From the NCBI GenBank assembly GCA_034509425.1, contig JAVTVJ010000117.1, positions 620,001-684,000 on the forward strand: a stretch of 64,000 bases of DNA. Direction: 5' to 3'. Numbering within the stretch: position 1 is the first letter of the stretch; each line of letters opens with the position of its first letter. Below are positions 1 through 11,664 of the stretch, in pieces. Origin of the DNA: Eopsaltria australis. Its lineage: Eukaryota; Chordata; Aves; Passeriformes; Petroicidae. The position numbers and the translations under genes are program-made. The notes beneath the pieces are model-generated. The model was given only the letters and a program-made list of their open reading frames with translations. It ran no database searches and was not told the DNA's origin.

Positions 1-978
1 CATAGTAAATACATAAGTTTTGTATGTGCTGATTAGAAAAACTGGAGAGAATTAATTTAGAGCAATCATTTCTAGCAACAGACAAGGCACAGTTCTGCCT
101 TAGCAGGACAGCTGGCAGCTGGGAGGATGTCCGTAATTCAGTGCCAGTCTGTAACAGCTTTCTTTCATTGAAATTGAGGTGTTAAATCCAAACTGGATCT
201 GCAATAGGGAATGCATAATATGAGCATGTCATTGTCTCTGTTGGCATCACAAATGGAAATGTGGATGTGCTTCCCTGTTATTGTTGATTTCTTTTCTCAT
301 CACTGAAGTCTTTGTCAGGAATGAAACCATTTTAGCAATCCTGTCTGGAGATATCTCTCTGGAATCTTCTTTATTTCTTTTACCTGACAGACCCTGTAGC
401 TCTCTGTTTAAGATTATGCCCCTTTTCTGGTGTTTGTTATTGCAGGCCTTCTTTACTCCACAGTGGAATTCTTTTCTGTCATTTGTTGGTGCCGTTTTCT
501 GTCCATAATTTCAACACCTCAATTATCTGAACTGCCAATAAATAGATGGCTTTTTGTGAGGTAATCAACTGGCAGTACTTGTTTTTCTCCAGCAGATAAA
601 CATGATCATTTTTGTTTTTTGTGAATCACATCATGTATTTCAGGGTTAATGACTTCTTCTTACATGTATTACCTTTCATCAATCAACTAAAATTTTCATT
701 GGCCTCTGTTGTACCCACTCCATGAGTTAGGGTTGGTTGGTTGTTTTTTTTATATCACCATGGAGATATTTTCATAATATTTTATATAAATAATCAGTCT
801 AAGGAATTTTAAAGTAAAGAAAAGAACTAGAAAATGGGCTTGTTCCATAAAGCAGGCAGTAGTGGGGAAGGTGTAGGTCTTTAGAAAGTATGTGATTCTA
901 CAAGAACAAGGTAGGAAGTTAATTATTTCTACTCCTTAAATCCATTAGAAATTATTTATGAATTATATCCAGAGGCTC
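1..978. other. unique AT-rich DNA, no gene seen
   Basis: No repeat family, RNA gene or exon with convincing codon structure was recognised. A 75-codon frame at 281-508 on the plus strand is rich in Phe and Leu, as expected from T-rich DNA, and shows no known domain. Confidence 0.6.
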
Positions 979-1160
979 ATAAAATCATAGAATGGTTTGG
1001 GTTGGAAGGGACACTAAAGACCATCCAGTTTCAAACCCCTGCCATGGGCAGGGACACCTTCCACTAGACCAGGTTGCTCCAAGCCCCATCTAGCCTGGCC
1101 TGGAACACTTCCAGGGATGGAGTATCTGTGACTGTTCCAGAGCTTCCCCACCCTCCTAGG
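979..1160 (-). mobile_element. CR1 LINE 3' fragment
   Basis: Read on the minus strand this is the terminal part of the CR1 3' region. The plus strand starts at the tail (AATCATAGAATGG at about 981) and continues through the GGTTTGGGTTGGAAGGGAC block, the CCATGGGCAGGGACACC block and the ACTAGACCAGGTTGCTC block, all hallmarks of avian CR1. It breaks off near 1150-1160, the 5' truncation usual for CR1. It encodes nothing. An 84-codon minus-strand frame running through it (1014-1268) is a by-product of the repeat. Confidence 0.92.
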
Positions 1161-3549
1161 GAGGGTCTGCATGAGTGCTGCATTTTGTAAAGAAGCAAAG
1201 CATAAGCCTGTGTTTATATCCAGATTTGTACAGCAGACAAATGCAAAGGTGCATCCAACATTACGCACGTTAAGTCCTTTAGAAGATTATCAATCCAGTT
1301 TAAATCCTCTTTTATCAGGGTTTTTACTCAATTTTTCATCTCTGGGTTTATGTAAATGTAATAGTGAGTGGGTTTTTTTTGGAGCTGATGAAGACTGCCT
1401 TGAGCTGAAGAGAATTAACTGTATCATCACTGGGCACAAATGTCATCTCAAAATTAACAATGTTTAATTTTTGTTTTTCTTATGAAAGGTAGATTGTCAC
1501 TTTTCTAGTTTTTCCACTTCTTAACTGTATATGGGAGAAGACCTCTCATAGCTCCATCATCAGTTATTTAATTCATAATGCTTATCCATTTGATTCTTTA
1601 ATAAGCAAAATATTGTCATGGATAAAGTAATTTTTCATAGAATGGAGAGTAAGTATTTTATATAAATATATGGATTTAATATATACAGAGTATGTAGCAT
1701 GTTTTTGTTTTAAACAGAAAACAGAAGAAGAAAAACTAAGAATCAAGGAAAGAACTTAAATATTGAAAAGGAAGTGAGTTTACAGTAAAGTTTCTGAGCA
1801 TTTCATACATGAATAAGAGGAAATTATGTAATTCACCATATCATTGCCAGATGCAAAAGAGATTCAGGGTAGATCAATATGTCCTGCTGTGGCCATCACT
1901 GGCCCAATGAGAAGGTTGCCAACTTACCTGAACAAGTGTTGCCACTCTCTGTAGTTTTACAGTTTTTAATCTGCTTCATGGTCAACAAACCACAGGGAGA
2001 ATCAGTAAATTCTGAACACAGTGAGTTCCCAACCAGATCAAATGTTCACAACACCTAAGCATTAGTGACAACTGCCTTTAATATGAAAACCAATTCAGAC
2101 CAATCAAGTCTGATTGTTTCATTTCAGTCAAGCCTAAATAGTCCCCTAAAATCATAAACTAAACTGACTGTGGGGCATCACTGAGCGATTTTCAAGTTTT
2201 CTTTGTTAGAAAAAGGCACTCCAGCATCACACTCTAAGGCTGCCACTCCATAGCTGATTTTCACCACTCACTGACAAAGCCTCAGCATGGTGATCTCCTT
2301 ACACACTCAGAAGGGAATGCAATGATGATATGCATTGCTTCATTGTTTAATTCCCATGGATTTTTCTTTTAAATTATACCCCCAAATTCTTCCTTTCTTT
2401 AAAAACTAAGACTTAAATGTAAACATAAAGAGTATCTCTTCATTTGTTAAAAACACTGAAAAATAACTGAAGGGGTACAGTTGTAGGGAGCTAATTAGCT
2501 TTTTCTTTAGTACAGATGTGCATAGCTGATTGTAAATTATGACACAAAATACCACAAATTCAGGACTAAAGGTGAATGGTCTATCCAGGAAGGATCTGGG
2601 CGTTTTTGAAGTGTTGTTCTCTTGATCTGCGGCTGAAAATCATGTAAGCTGGACTCAAATTTTACATTTCTCCTTGCTCTTCTCCCCTCTGCTTCTTATC
2701 TGGAGCTTCACAAACGGGTTGCTCTGGCTCAGCTGGTGTTGTGGTAGATGAACAGAAAGGTCCCATTTGGTGGGATTATTCAAGGAGATATCACATACAA
2801 TGTAAATAAATAATGCAATGCAAGCCCATAGCTCCTGCTGGACCTGAACTGAATATTGCAGTTATCCCCAACCTCATTGGCAGCTCCTCATTTAATTAGA
2901 AAACAAACTCTTCTGTTTTCACCCCCTTGACATTATTACAATGAGGTTTGATTTTTACAGATGTAGCTGGGAATAGTTTAATTTAAATTGATTGTTCCCA
3001 CTATGTTTTTCATTGCGAAAAGCAAGTCCTCGGTGCTTTCGCTTAGTTTTTTCTTAAGGAATTTAAATAAATGGATCTAAATACTCTTCTCTGCTATTCA
3101 GAGAGACCAAATTCTTAAATCTTAGACTGATATGTGATTTTTTACTTCATGTAGTTCAAGTGCATGGAAGCGATTGTTAATGAAAATGTGCTTCATGCAC
3201 TCCTGTTAATGTTTAAATATTCTGTAGTTGTTGGACTTAACCCAGCAACATCAAGTGAAGAGTAAATGAAAATGCATCTCCAGCTTCACCTGCTGAAATA
3301 ATTTTTTTTTAATGTCTTGCTAGAAATAACAGACAGATTAAAATATATTTTGTGTGTGCTTTTCTGAATATATTCAAAAATAATGAAGTAGTTTCTATTC
3401 AGATGTATGGTAAAAGCATGCAGAGCTTTTATTATTAATTGTTAGTTGATAATCTGCTGTTAATTAAGATTTTAATGAGAGCTGAGTATAAAATACATTG
3501 CATCACCCTAAATAGACTTTCTTTCCATAAACAGTCTTTTTGCTAGGAT
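1161..3549. other. unique AT-rich DNA, possible conserved non-coding stretches
   Basis: No gene was recognised. Two parts look less random than the rest. One is 2920-3070, which contains a CpG-bearing hairpin at 3015-3042. The other is 3130-3490, which is dense in TAAT/ATTA cores of the homeodomain-site type. Both are only candidates for conserved non-coding DNA. Confidence 0.5.
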
Positions 3550-3885
3550 TTTTGAGGCTGAAGAAGAGAAGGCTCAGGAAGATCTCAACATGTAAAAGTA
3601 TTTAATGAGGGGAGTAAAGAAAATAGACCCACACTTTTCTCAGTGACAACCAATAAGAGTACAGGAGATAATAGACACAGAATGGCATACCAGAAATTGT
3701 GTCTAAAAATAGGCAAATACATTTTACTCTGAATGTTGTCAAACAGGTTGTCCAGGGATGCTATGGAATGTCCATTACTAGAGATATTGACCACCATTGC
3801 ATGCTCCTGAGCAACCTGCTGTAGCTGCCTCAAAGCTGACCTGGGGGTTTGACTGCATGACTGTAAGTGGTGACTACCTTGAAAG
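3550..3885 (+). mobile_element. old CR1 LINE 3' fragment
   Basis: The plus strand follows the CR1 3' region in order. It opens with a GAAGAGAAGGCTCAGGAAGA block (end of the reverse-transcriptase frame), followed by a TATTTAATGAGGGG-like block and a GTTGTCCAGGGATGC-like block. A GAGATATTGACCACCATTGC block and CTGAGCAACCTGCTGTAG come next. Many substitutions mark it as an old copy, and the terminal octamers are no longer clear. A 140-codon minus-strand frame (3585-4007) lies mostly antisense to this repeat and is not a gene. Confidence 0.75.
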
Positions 3886-4511
3886 AGAAAAATATTGAAA
3901 AAAAAATCTGTTTTGTTAACATAAAGTTTACAAGGGTTGAAGTTGCCTCTGCAACTTTCAATACTAGAAGCAAAGTCATGGCTAAGACAAATGTCTTTTA
4001 ATAACATTACTTCAACATTGTTGTCTGGAAGAGGAGCTCATGTCCGAAAAGGCATAAAAAGTAATTATCTTCTGACCACTCCTGTTTCTTTTTTTCTTTC
4101 AACAGCTCATCAAGATATTGCATATACCCCCACTCCCATGGAGAAACAAAACCTGTCCTTGTTCATTTAATTAAATGTCATTTTAAATGAGTCAAACAGT
4201 GAGAGAGCTCAGAGAGACTGGGGAATCTTGTCTGGTAAGTAAACTTGTATTTTAAAACGATTGGTTGTGAACATATGGGCAGCCTAGCTTACAAGGACTA
4301 AAAAATATTCCTGGACATGCTGAGAAACATGGAAAGCATATTTAATACTCACAGTTCTTCAGTGACTGTGTCTCTTCCATTCAGAATACTTTCTTCCCAT
4401 TTTCCTCTCCTTTCTGCTCTTCTTCAGGGGCACAACAGCAGAAGTGATATTCTACGATGTACAGCACTGCTCCTGCTCTCCCAGGGACCCTGTAAAGATG
4501 TCTGAAGTTGG
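3886..4511. other. unique DNA between CR1 and LTR
   Basis: Nothing recognisable. Two short plus-strand frames (3937-4170 and 4317-4505) have no known domain. Confidence 0.5.
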
Positions 4512-5114
4512 TGTTAGGGTTTAACCCTGGCTGCTAACTAAGTGCCACACACCCACCTTCTCACCCCCCCTCACCTCCATCCCCTCCAGTGGGGAAGAGA
4601 ATCAGAAACAAAAGATAAACCTTTTCAAATCTGTGGGTTTCAAATTATTAAATTGTTCAAACAGGAACAATGTAATAATTTAAAAAAATGTAGTACTGCT
4701 AGTAAAAAAAAAATAATAACGATAATATACAAGATAAGGGAGGAGAGCAAGAGAGTAATAAAACCTAAGAGTAAAAAGTGATGCATAGCACCATTGCTGA
4801 GTGCTCACTGGCCAGTGCCCATCCCATCCCTGAGCAGAGATCAATGGCTCACAGTGAACTTCCTCAGTTAATCTACTGGGCCTGATGCTCTGTGCTATGA
4901 AATATCCCTTGGTCCAGTTCAGGTCACCTGTCCTGGTTGTGCTCCCTGCCCTCTTTTTTTGTGCACCTCCTCAGTAGCTGAGTATGAGATACTGGAAAGT
5001 CCTTGATTTAAAGCAAACACTACTTAGAAACAGCCAAAACATTTCTGTGTTATACTCAATCCAAAACACAGCTCTGTTCCAGCTACTAAACAGAAAATTA
5101 ATTCTGTCAATACA
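4512..5114 (-). mobile_element. ERVL-like solitary LTR (minus strand)
   Basis: Read on the minus strand this resembles the common avian ERVL-type LTR. The 3' end is the block whose complement on the plus strand is TGTTAGGGTTTAACCCTGG (4512-4530). The start is the ACAGAATTAATTTTC block followed by the TAGTAGCTGGA block near 5080-5110. In between lie the AAGGGATATTTCATA-like block and a T-rich 3' half. The first 15-20 bases of the usual LTR seem to be deleted, because only a few bases precede the ACAGAATTAA block. No target duplication is apparent and no gag, pol or env lies beside it. It is therefore a decayed solo LTR left by recombination, with no coding capacity. Class is assigned from remembered LTR features, not from a search. 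Confidence 0.8.
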
Positions 5115-6950
5115 GAGGTGGTAATACAGTTTCTCCTTCAATAATGGCTCAGAACACCTGATGCAAGCCCATGTGCCACTCTGGGACCCATTCTAAAACC
5201 ACTGTCTTGAGCTTTTTTCTGATTTAGAAGTCCTCAGCTGTTTCAGTGATGGACAGAAAAAAAACTAATGGAGAAATAACTGTGTAAGTCTCTGATATAA
5301 ATATCCCACCTAAGACAGTGACAGCTGTACAGACAGTGCATTTCCAAGTTTGATGTGAGTTTTAAAAGAAACCATAAAAATAGAAGGAATTGCATTAGTA
5401 ACAGTGAAGAGTGAAGATAGATAGATAAATGACATATTTCCAGATAAGCAGCAGTTGTTCCTTTTAACAGAGGCATGGACATGTCACCAGAGACCACAGG
5501 GTAACAACAGTGCAGCGTCTGACCTGTCCAGATATGATGCTCATTTTTTGAAATGACTGGTGTGGATCAATACTTTTTATGATTGCAAATTACAAACCTT
5601 ACTTTGCTTTGGCAGCTCACAATTCTCACCTCCAGCTGAAGTTAGGGGGAGAACTGCTCCTCTTCTCCATTAAACTCCTATTTCCTGATACACATCTGCC
5701 ACCGTGGCACTCAGTGACACTGAAATAGTCAAATGCTGTTCATAGAACAGGTGGAAAGCCAAGATTAGGATTAAAGCTGAACTGATCAGAAGATTGTTCA
5801 GCCTGATCCATGACTATCAAGTTAAACTTACTGAGGATTCTTAACTAACTCCCTCACCCACCCAATCAGAACACAGATCATTTTGACCTGCCCGTGTTAA
5901 GTCTGTCAGAGCTCCTTTGGACTCCGAGACTTGGAACATGTTTTTTCCTGATTCTTCTGTAACTTCTGTCACCAAAACTGTGCAGCCATTCCTGCTCACA
6001 CAGTACCACATGTTAGTAGACAGCTGTAGTAGCAGCACTGATAGATGGGAGCAAGAAAACACTGGTTTTTTAGTTCTGGCTGCTTAGGGGGTGGCATGAC
6101 ATGGGATAAATAAATTCTGTGAGGCCTGAGAGGAGGTGAACTTAGAATGGTACAAAATTAAATTTGCTCAGTGAATCCATGAGGATTATTTCCAGTCACA
6201 CCATGACACGCTTGCATAATTTGTGATTGAGCATAAGCTGGTAGTGATTTTTATTTTATATTTGAAAGGGAGAAAATGTCTTCACAGTAGGACTAGTGCA
6301 ATAGGATTGTAGATGCAGACATGCTGTCTGTGATATAAAGTACTCAATAAAATGTGAATATGGATAACTTAAGGTACTGCTCATGCATATGAATGAAGAG
6401 AGAGAAGAGGCAGAGAATGACACAAAGAAGCATATTTGTGTCCACAGTAAAGTCAATGGGAACTTTACCGTTGTTTTCAAAGCCAGAAGAAATCACCAGA
6501 CCCTTTCAAAAAAGTTTGTTCTGTCTATCTGAATTTCCACAGAGTTTGTTTTTCTCTTCCATGTTCCAGATCTTGGCTGAAATACAGAGACTATTAATAA
6601 AACTATTAATTCCATAGAGAAATGAGGAACAGAAAAGAGTAATTTGGGTCCAGAGTACAGAACATTTCCTTCAGAGTACAATATGTAACAGCAACAAAGC
6701 TGCTGTTCCTATCTGTTCCTGCTTATAATGCCATCTTACACTATTCCTAGTGCACAAAATAATAGTGTATTAGGTAGTGTGGTGCATAAAATAATACCCT
6801 GTTTTGTTTTAAAATTTTTTAGTTGTCATGGGCATACCCATGGCCTCACAGGAAGTTCCACTGTCATCAGTGCAGCCAGGTGTTGAAGCAGGGCTTTGAA
6901 TTTAATCTGAAAGGCTTTATGCAAAGTAAAGGGATAAGCAGAAAAATCAC
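5115..6950. other. unique DNA, no gene seen
   Basis: Several minus-strand frames of 73-84 codons (5243-5497, 5841-6062, 6256-6480) occur, none with a recognisable domain or exon signals. No repeat family was recognised. Confidence 0.5.
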
Positions 6951-6982
6951 TATTTATACAAATACAACTATTTGTATAAATA
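6951..6982. repeat. perfect 14-bp inverted repeat, 4-nt loop
   Basis: The left arm TATTTATACAAATA (6951-6964) is the exact reverse complement of the right arm TATTTGTATAAATA (6969-6982), separated by CAAC. It is AT-rich enough to extrude as a cruciform or fold as a hairpin if transcribed. It may be the stump of a small palindromic transposon, but no longer terminal repeats surround it. Confidence 0.9.
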
Positions 6983-9247
6983 TTTTTTTTAATATTTTTG
7001 AAATTGTGTTATTATATTTTTTATTATATTTTTGAAAGTGCCTAATATGCAGGAAAAGGATATCCCTCTCCCTGTTAAGACATTCTTAACAGTGGAATTT
7101 CCTCCACATCCTTGATGGTTCTGTTCTGTGAACAGGTAAATCTTGTTAATTTTTCATGATGTTCAGCCAAACCTTGCCTTTACCTAATTCCCCCTTATTT
7201 TCTCAATAAATGTTTGATATCACACAAAAAATCTTGAAGCCTAAGGTGTCTGCAATTGTACTAATTGGCTGTATTCTCCACACTCAGTTGGACCACTGCT
7301 CTCCCTGTGTGCTAATGGCCTTTTAAAAGGCACATGGGGGCCTGAAAAAGGGAATTTCAGGTATGTGCACTTGACAGATTGGATAGATTTTTGCTGAAGG
7401 TGTTGACCATTTTCATTAACAGGACAACACTATTCATTAAGTAACCCCATGCTACTAGTAGAGCAAAGAATTGTTCATAAATGACAAAATTAGGCTTGGA
7501 AGAAGGGATCTGTTATTTTAAAATCTCATCTTCAATTCCTTTCTTTCAATTTTGGTTCTTTTGATTTAATTATATTTCCTTTAATTAAGCAACATGATAA
7601 ATATGGAACAAAAATAATGTTCAGTGAGACAAAAGGTAAATGCAACCTTTCAAACAAAGTCCAAGCTTCCTGCCAGGTGTCTGAGTGGTTTTGTCCTATG
7701 CTGCTAATTCTGGTGCTCTCGTTCCTCCCCAGTTCTTTCTTCCTGCTTTCTGATCTCTTTTGCCTTTCTGGCTTCCTTTTTATTTCTTTACATGCTTCAT
7801 AATGCCCTTTCTGCCCCAAATTCTGTTTTTCCTTAAGCTCTAGGTGTTCCCTTTTGACCCTACTGATCCAGTTTCCCACTTTGTGTCCTCTGTGCTTTGT
7901 ATATTTGTTATGAATCATGTGCAAGACTGCTCCTCTGGAACTTAGGCCAGCAAAAATACAGTGGTCTGTGTATGCAACACTACAGAATATGAAATTTTAA
8001 TGGTATCTGGTATTAAATTTAGCCTCACTGTAGGGTGCCAGACAAAGTAAATAATTATCTGAAAAGATCCCCAAACTCTGCTCTCACTTACTGTATTTTG
8101 AAAAAAGATTTAGGAGACTATTTTTTGGCAATAACAAAACAAAGAATATTCTGGCTAATTAACTACATAGGTGATCAAGATGCAGTGTTTACATGATATT
8201 TTTACAGTGTTTGCATTAATTTCTTTGCCCAGTTCAATTTGCTAGCACAGGTGTAGTCAAGAAAAATTTCAAAATATAGTATCCACCATTCATTTTTGTT
8301 AAATTTAGTGAATCAGACAGTTAAAAATCTATTTGACTGATAATAAAACCAAACTAACCCAACAAACAAAAAATCAAAGTTTTGTTTTGTGTAAAGGATG
8401 TATAAATTGCAGTAACAGAATACTTATATTTTCTTCAGGCCAAGGATGTTTCAAATGTGATAACTCTCCAATGAACACCAAAGACTGAAGCATATAGTCC
8501 TTCAATTTCTTATTTTTAGAAATCAAAATCTAAGCTATCTCAAAGTTATTTCTTTTGTTTGAGCACTTTGAGAGTCTAACTAATACTGAAGTAATTGTGA
8601 TCTACATAACAATTCAAAAAAATCAAAATGTCACAATAACCAAATTTGAGGAGCCTGGAGCCTCATGTGGAGCATTTACAGAGCTTAGACATCTGCCAAG
8701 CCAGCCACATAACAACCAACATCCTGGCTGATAAGGCTCCTAAAGTCAGACATTTCTCAGGCACTGCCATGATTTTACATTGTTTTCCAAGGGAACAGAT
8801 TTTATGGAATCACATTGTCCATCTGCCTCTCCAGTGATTTTCTGTCTGTCAGTCTGATCATAAGAACTTTGATTAATTGATATGTTTCTGCTCAATTCTA
8901 CAGAACAAAAATCTCCAAACTTCTGAATTCCTAGATGTTCTTTGACAGAGAATGTCTAGACTGTGGAGAAAGCCCATAATAGGACCATATTCAGAAAAAA
9001 ACTGGATTTTCAATTAAAAACTGTTTCAAGTAAATACTTTTGTTCTTTTTTGTTCCCTTTTCCACAGTTGGCTAGCAGCTTACAGATTATTATTATTCCC
9101 AAGGAAGCCATCCCGTATGATAATGGACAGCAATACTTCAGAATACACGGTCCTGAGTTGGTACTGAAAATGAGCTGAGAATATACTGGAGAAATGCAGC
9201 TTGCACAGAGCCAGAGATACCCAATTGCTTTTGGGTGGGCTGAAAAT
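6983..9247. other. unique DNA with purine-biased minus strand
   Basis: The region 7532-7924 is open for 130 codons on the minus strand, coding mainly Lys, Glu, Arg and Ser. The plus strand there is pyrimidine-rich, which removes stop codons from the complement, so I do not call a gene. At 9050-9066 a pyrimidine tract ending in CCACAG precedes an open stretch to 9178. It looks like a splice acceptor but has no recognised protein match. Confidence 0.45.
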
Positions 9248-9492
9248 GGAGAGAGAAGAGAGAAGAGAGAAGAGAGAAGAGAGAAGAGAGAAGAGAGAAG
9301 AGAGAAGAGAGAAGAGAGAAGAGAGAAGAGAGAGGACAGAAGAGAGAAGAGAGAAGAGAGAAGAGAGGAAGAGAAGAGAAGAGAAGAGAAGAGAAGAGAA
9401 GAGAAGAGAAGAGAAGAGAAGAGAAGAGAAGAGAAGAGAAGAGAAGAGAAGAGAAGAGAAGAGAAGAGAAGAGAAGAGAAGAGAAGAGAAGA
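9248..9492. repeat. polypurine microsatellite: (AGAGAAG)n then (GAGAA)n
   Basis: This is 245 bases with only one pyrimidine (C at 9337). The first half is a 7-base unit, AGAGAAG, repeated to about 9366. After a short transition it becomes a 5-base unit, GAGAA, repeated to 9492. All overlapping frames here (for example 9194-9499 and 9201-9617, Arg-Glu-Lys repeats, and the Leu-Phe-Ser repeats on the other strand) come from the microsatellite. A long homopurine tract with mirror symmetry can form triplex (H-) DNA. Confidence 0.97.
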
Positions 9493-9809
9493 TCTTTAGC
9501 CTTGGTAAAAGAGCTAAAAAGGAATGTAGAACACAAGCACCCAGTAATTCAGAGCTGTCACAGTCATCAAACTTATTTGTAATAAAGATTTACAGAACAT
9601 TTGTCCAGCAAGTTTGAAACTGCAAACACCCATCTACCACCTATGTCTTCTCACAGCAAGACTTATGACCAGAGGAGCTGAACAGAAAAACTAGAGAGAG
9701 AAACATGACATTCTTCCTTAGTGCTCAAGGGATTCACCATGGGAAGTCAGCCTTTTGTCTTTCCTGCTTTAAAGATAGTTTTTTAGTATAACTAAAGCAA
9801 TAATTGAAT
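9493..9809. other. unique spacer
   Basis: Short AT-rich spacer with nothing recognisable. Confidence 0.5.
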
Positions 9810-9932
9810 CTGTGGAGATGTTCAAAGTCAGGTTGGATGGGGCTTTGTGCAACCTGGTCTAGTGGAAGGTAGGGGGCTTGGAACTAGATGCTAGAATCTC
9901 TTACCACCCTTATCATTCTCTGATTCTGTGAA
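9810..9932 (+). mobile_element. CR1 LINE 3' end
   Basis: The plus strand reads TGTGGAGATGTTCAAAGTCA, GGTTGGATGGGGCTTTGTGC, AACCTGGTCTAGTGGAAGGT, then a GGAACTAGATG block and a degenerate tail CTCTGATTCTGTGAATT. These are the last ~120 bases of CR1 in the usual order. The copy is 5'-truncated and diverged. Confidence 0.9.
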
Positions 9933-11066
9933 TTACATCTCTAAACCATTCCAAAGTTGACATAATTTTGATTGTTGTATCATTCTCTTTCTCTGGGTAG
10001 CATCTCATAATAAGAAACCTACAATGAAAATAAGTCTGTCAGATTATTACACCTGCAAAGACCTCAGCTTTGTGTGGACTTTATTCTGTCATTAACTTGG
10101 AGACCCTATTTGGTTAAACCATCAAGGGAAGAAATCTAACTTCTACAACTTTTTGTATCCATAGGGCATTGGAAATGAGAGATTATGAGCTCTTCCATTC
10201 TTTCAAGTCCAGATAGTTCTGGATATGTTCAAAGGAGAAAATTGTAAGATGCACACATTTTTATGGCAAAAATAAAATTCAGGGTTTTGTGCCGATCTGA
10301 ACCATGTTTAAACATTTTTAAAGGTTTCTTCAGCATGGCTATATTAGATAATGGAAGGCAATAGAGAGTTCCTTGATGTGGAAGAAATCCTTTTGATTAA
10401 ACCACAGAATCGAATGCAATGTCCTACTGATGCCATTTGAGGTGAAGATGGGAAGAAAAGTGGAGGAGACTCAACCACTTCCATTAGATAATCTCAACAG
10501 TTATTCTCAAGTGAAAGGAAAAAAAAAAAACCCTCTTTGTGTAGTACTTGGAAAACTTTTCATTTTTCTCTAGCGTGGAGAGAAGTAAAATCACAGAAGT
10601 AAATCTGATGAACAGTCACTCAATAAAGAAAATTATTCTCCTTAGAAAATCAGTACATAATCCAGATTGCTACTGAAAGAGTGGATTTTGAAGGTCTGAG
10701 AAGGTTCTGTAGAGACAGATGGGATTTTGTTACATACCTGCCTTTAACACTTACCAGGATGGGAGAAAAAATCCTCCCTGTACCAAGATTTTTCTATGCT
10801 GAGAGAGTACATACTGAAATATACTATTTCTTTTTTTACCTGTTTTTATTCCTTTAAGCAACAAAACATATCTCTCTGAAGATGGTAGAATTCAACCTTC
10901 TGTTCATTTTTATTGCTCCCCATTTAACACTAACCTTCTTAACCTAACCCTTACTATTACCAAATATTGATATCCTTAAATAACCATGGGTAGTATAAAA
11001 ATATTTAGATACTGAATGGAAGTTCCTCCCCCTTCTTTCACATCTTCAAAATTCTTATATATCATC
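9933..11066. other. unique AT-rich DNA
   Basis: No gene, RNA or repeat family recognised. A short A run lies at about 10519. Confidence 0.5.
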
Positions 11067-11200
11067 AAATCACAGAATGATTAAGGTTGGGAAAGATCTA
11101 CGAGGACATCAACTGAATACCAATTTGTTCATTAAATAATATGGGGAAGTGCAACACCCACCTGTTTTTTGAGCACTTCCTGTTGGAAGGAAATGGTAAA
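11067..11200 (-). mobile_element. CR1 LINE 3' fragment (other subfamily)
   Basis: The plus strand starts with AAATCACAGAATGATTAAGG and later reads GGGAAGTGCAACACCCACCT and GTTTTTTGAGCACTTCCTG. This is the reverse complement of the CR1 subfamily whose tail region ends in CCTTAATCATTCTGTGATT. It belongs to a different CR1 group from the 979-1160 copy. It is diverged and strongly truncated. Confidence 0.75.
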
Positions 11201-11596
11201 AAATACATTTCTGTGTAATCCTTGATGGTTAGCACAACACCCCATTAGAAGCTGAACTGCAGAATCAGAAAAGTAATGATGCACATCAGATATGGAAATA
11301 GCAGAGGAGAAGATAAATGGAGCTCTTTGGTGTGAACCTTTGCAGGACTGAACTTGCCCCCTTCAAATGAGAGAAGTTCTGATGTGGATTTCAAGCTTCC
11401 TGTCATCCTGTGAACTGCTGCTCACCTTCAGCAATGTGTCATCATTACCAGTGTGTCTTCCCTCTTTTTTAAGCAGCATTTCATCATTTATTCTGAGCTG
11501 CTGCATTCCTCAAGATGCTCAGCACAAATACAAGTTTAATGAGGCTGAGACACAGAAAGACAAAGTTGTGTATGAGGAAAATTAAAATGGAGAAGG
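11201..11596. other. unique spacer
   Basis: A 72-codon plus-strand frame at 11367-11585 is Ser/Leu-rich with no recognisable domain. No other feature seen. Confidence 0.5.
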
Positions 11597-11664
11597 AAAT
11601 AAAATAAAATAAAATAAAATAAAATAAAATAAAATAAAATAAAATAAAATAAAATAAAATAAAA
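11597..11664. repeat. (AAAAT)n microsatellite
   Basis: About thirteen head-to-tail copies of AAAAT with essentially no interruptions, ending at an AAAAC variant. The Phe-Ile-Leu-Tyr frames on the minus strand (11484-11742) are products of this repeat. Confidence 0.97.

Noticed and set aside
4512..5114. Full ERV provirus
   Set aside because: Only one LTR lies here, with no internal coding region, primer-binding site or second LTR within reach in the same orientation.
7532..7924. 130-codon Lys/Glu-rich minus-strand frame
   Set aside because: The plus strand is pyrimidine-rich here, so stop codons are depleted on the minus strand by composition. No family recognised.
9138..9617. Frames of 101-138 codons with Arg-Glu-Lys or Leu-Ser-Phe repeats
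   Set aside because: Direct translations of the (AGAGAAG)n/(GAGAA)n microsatellite.
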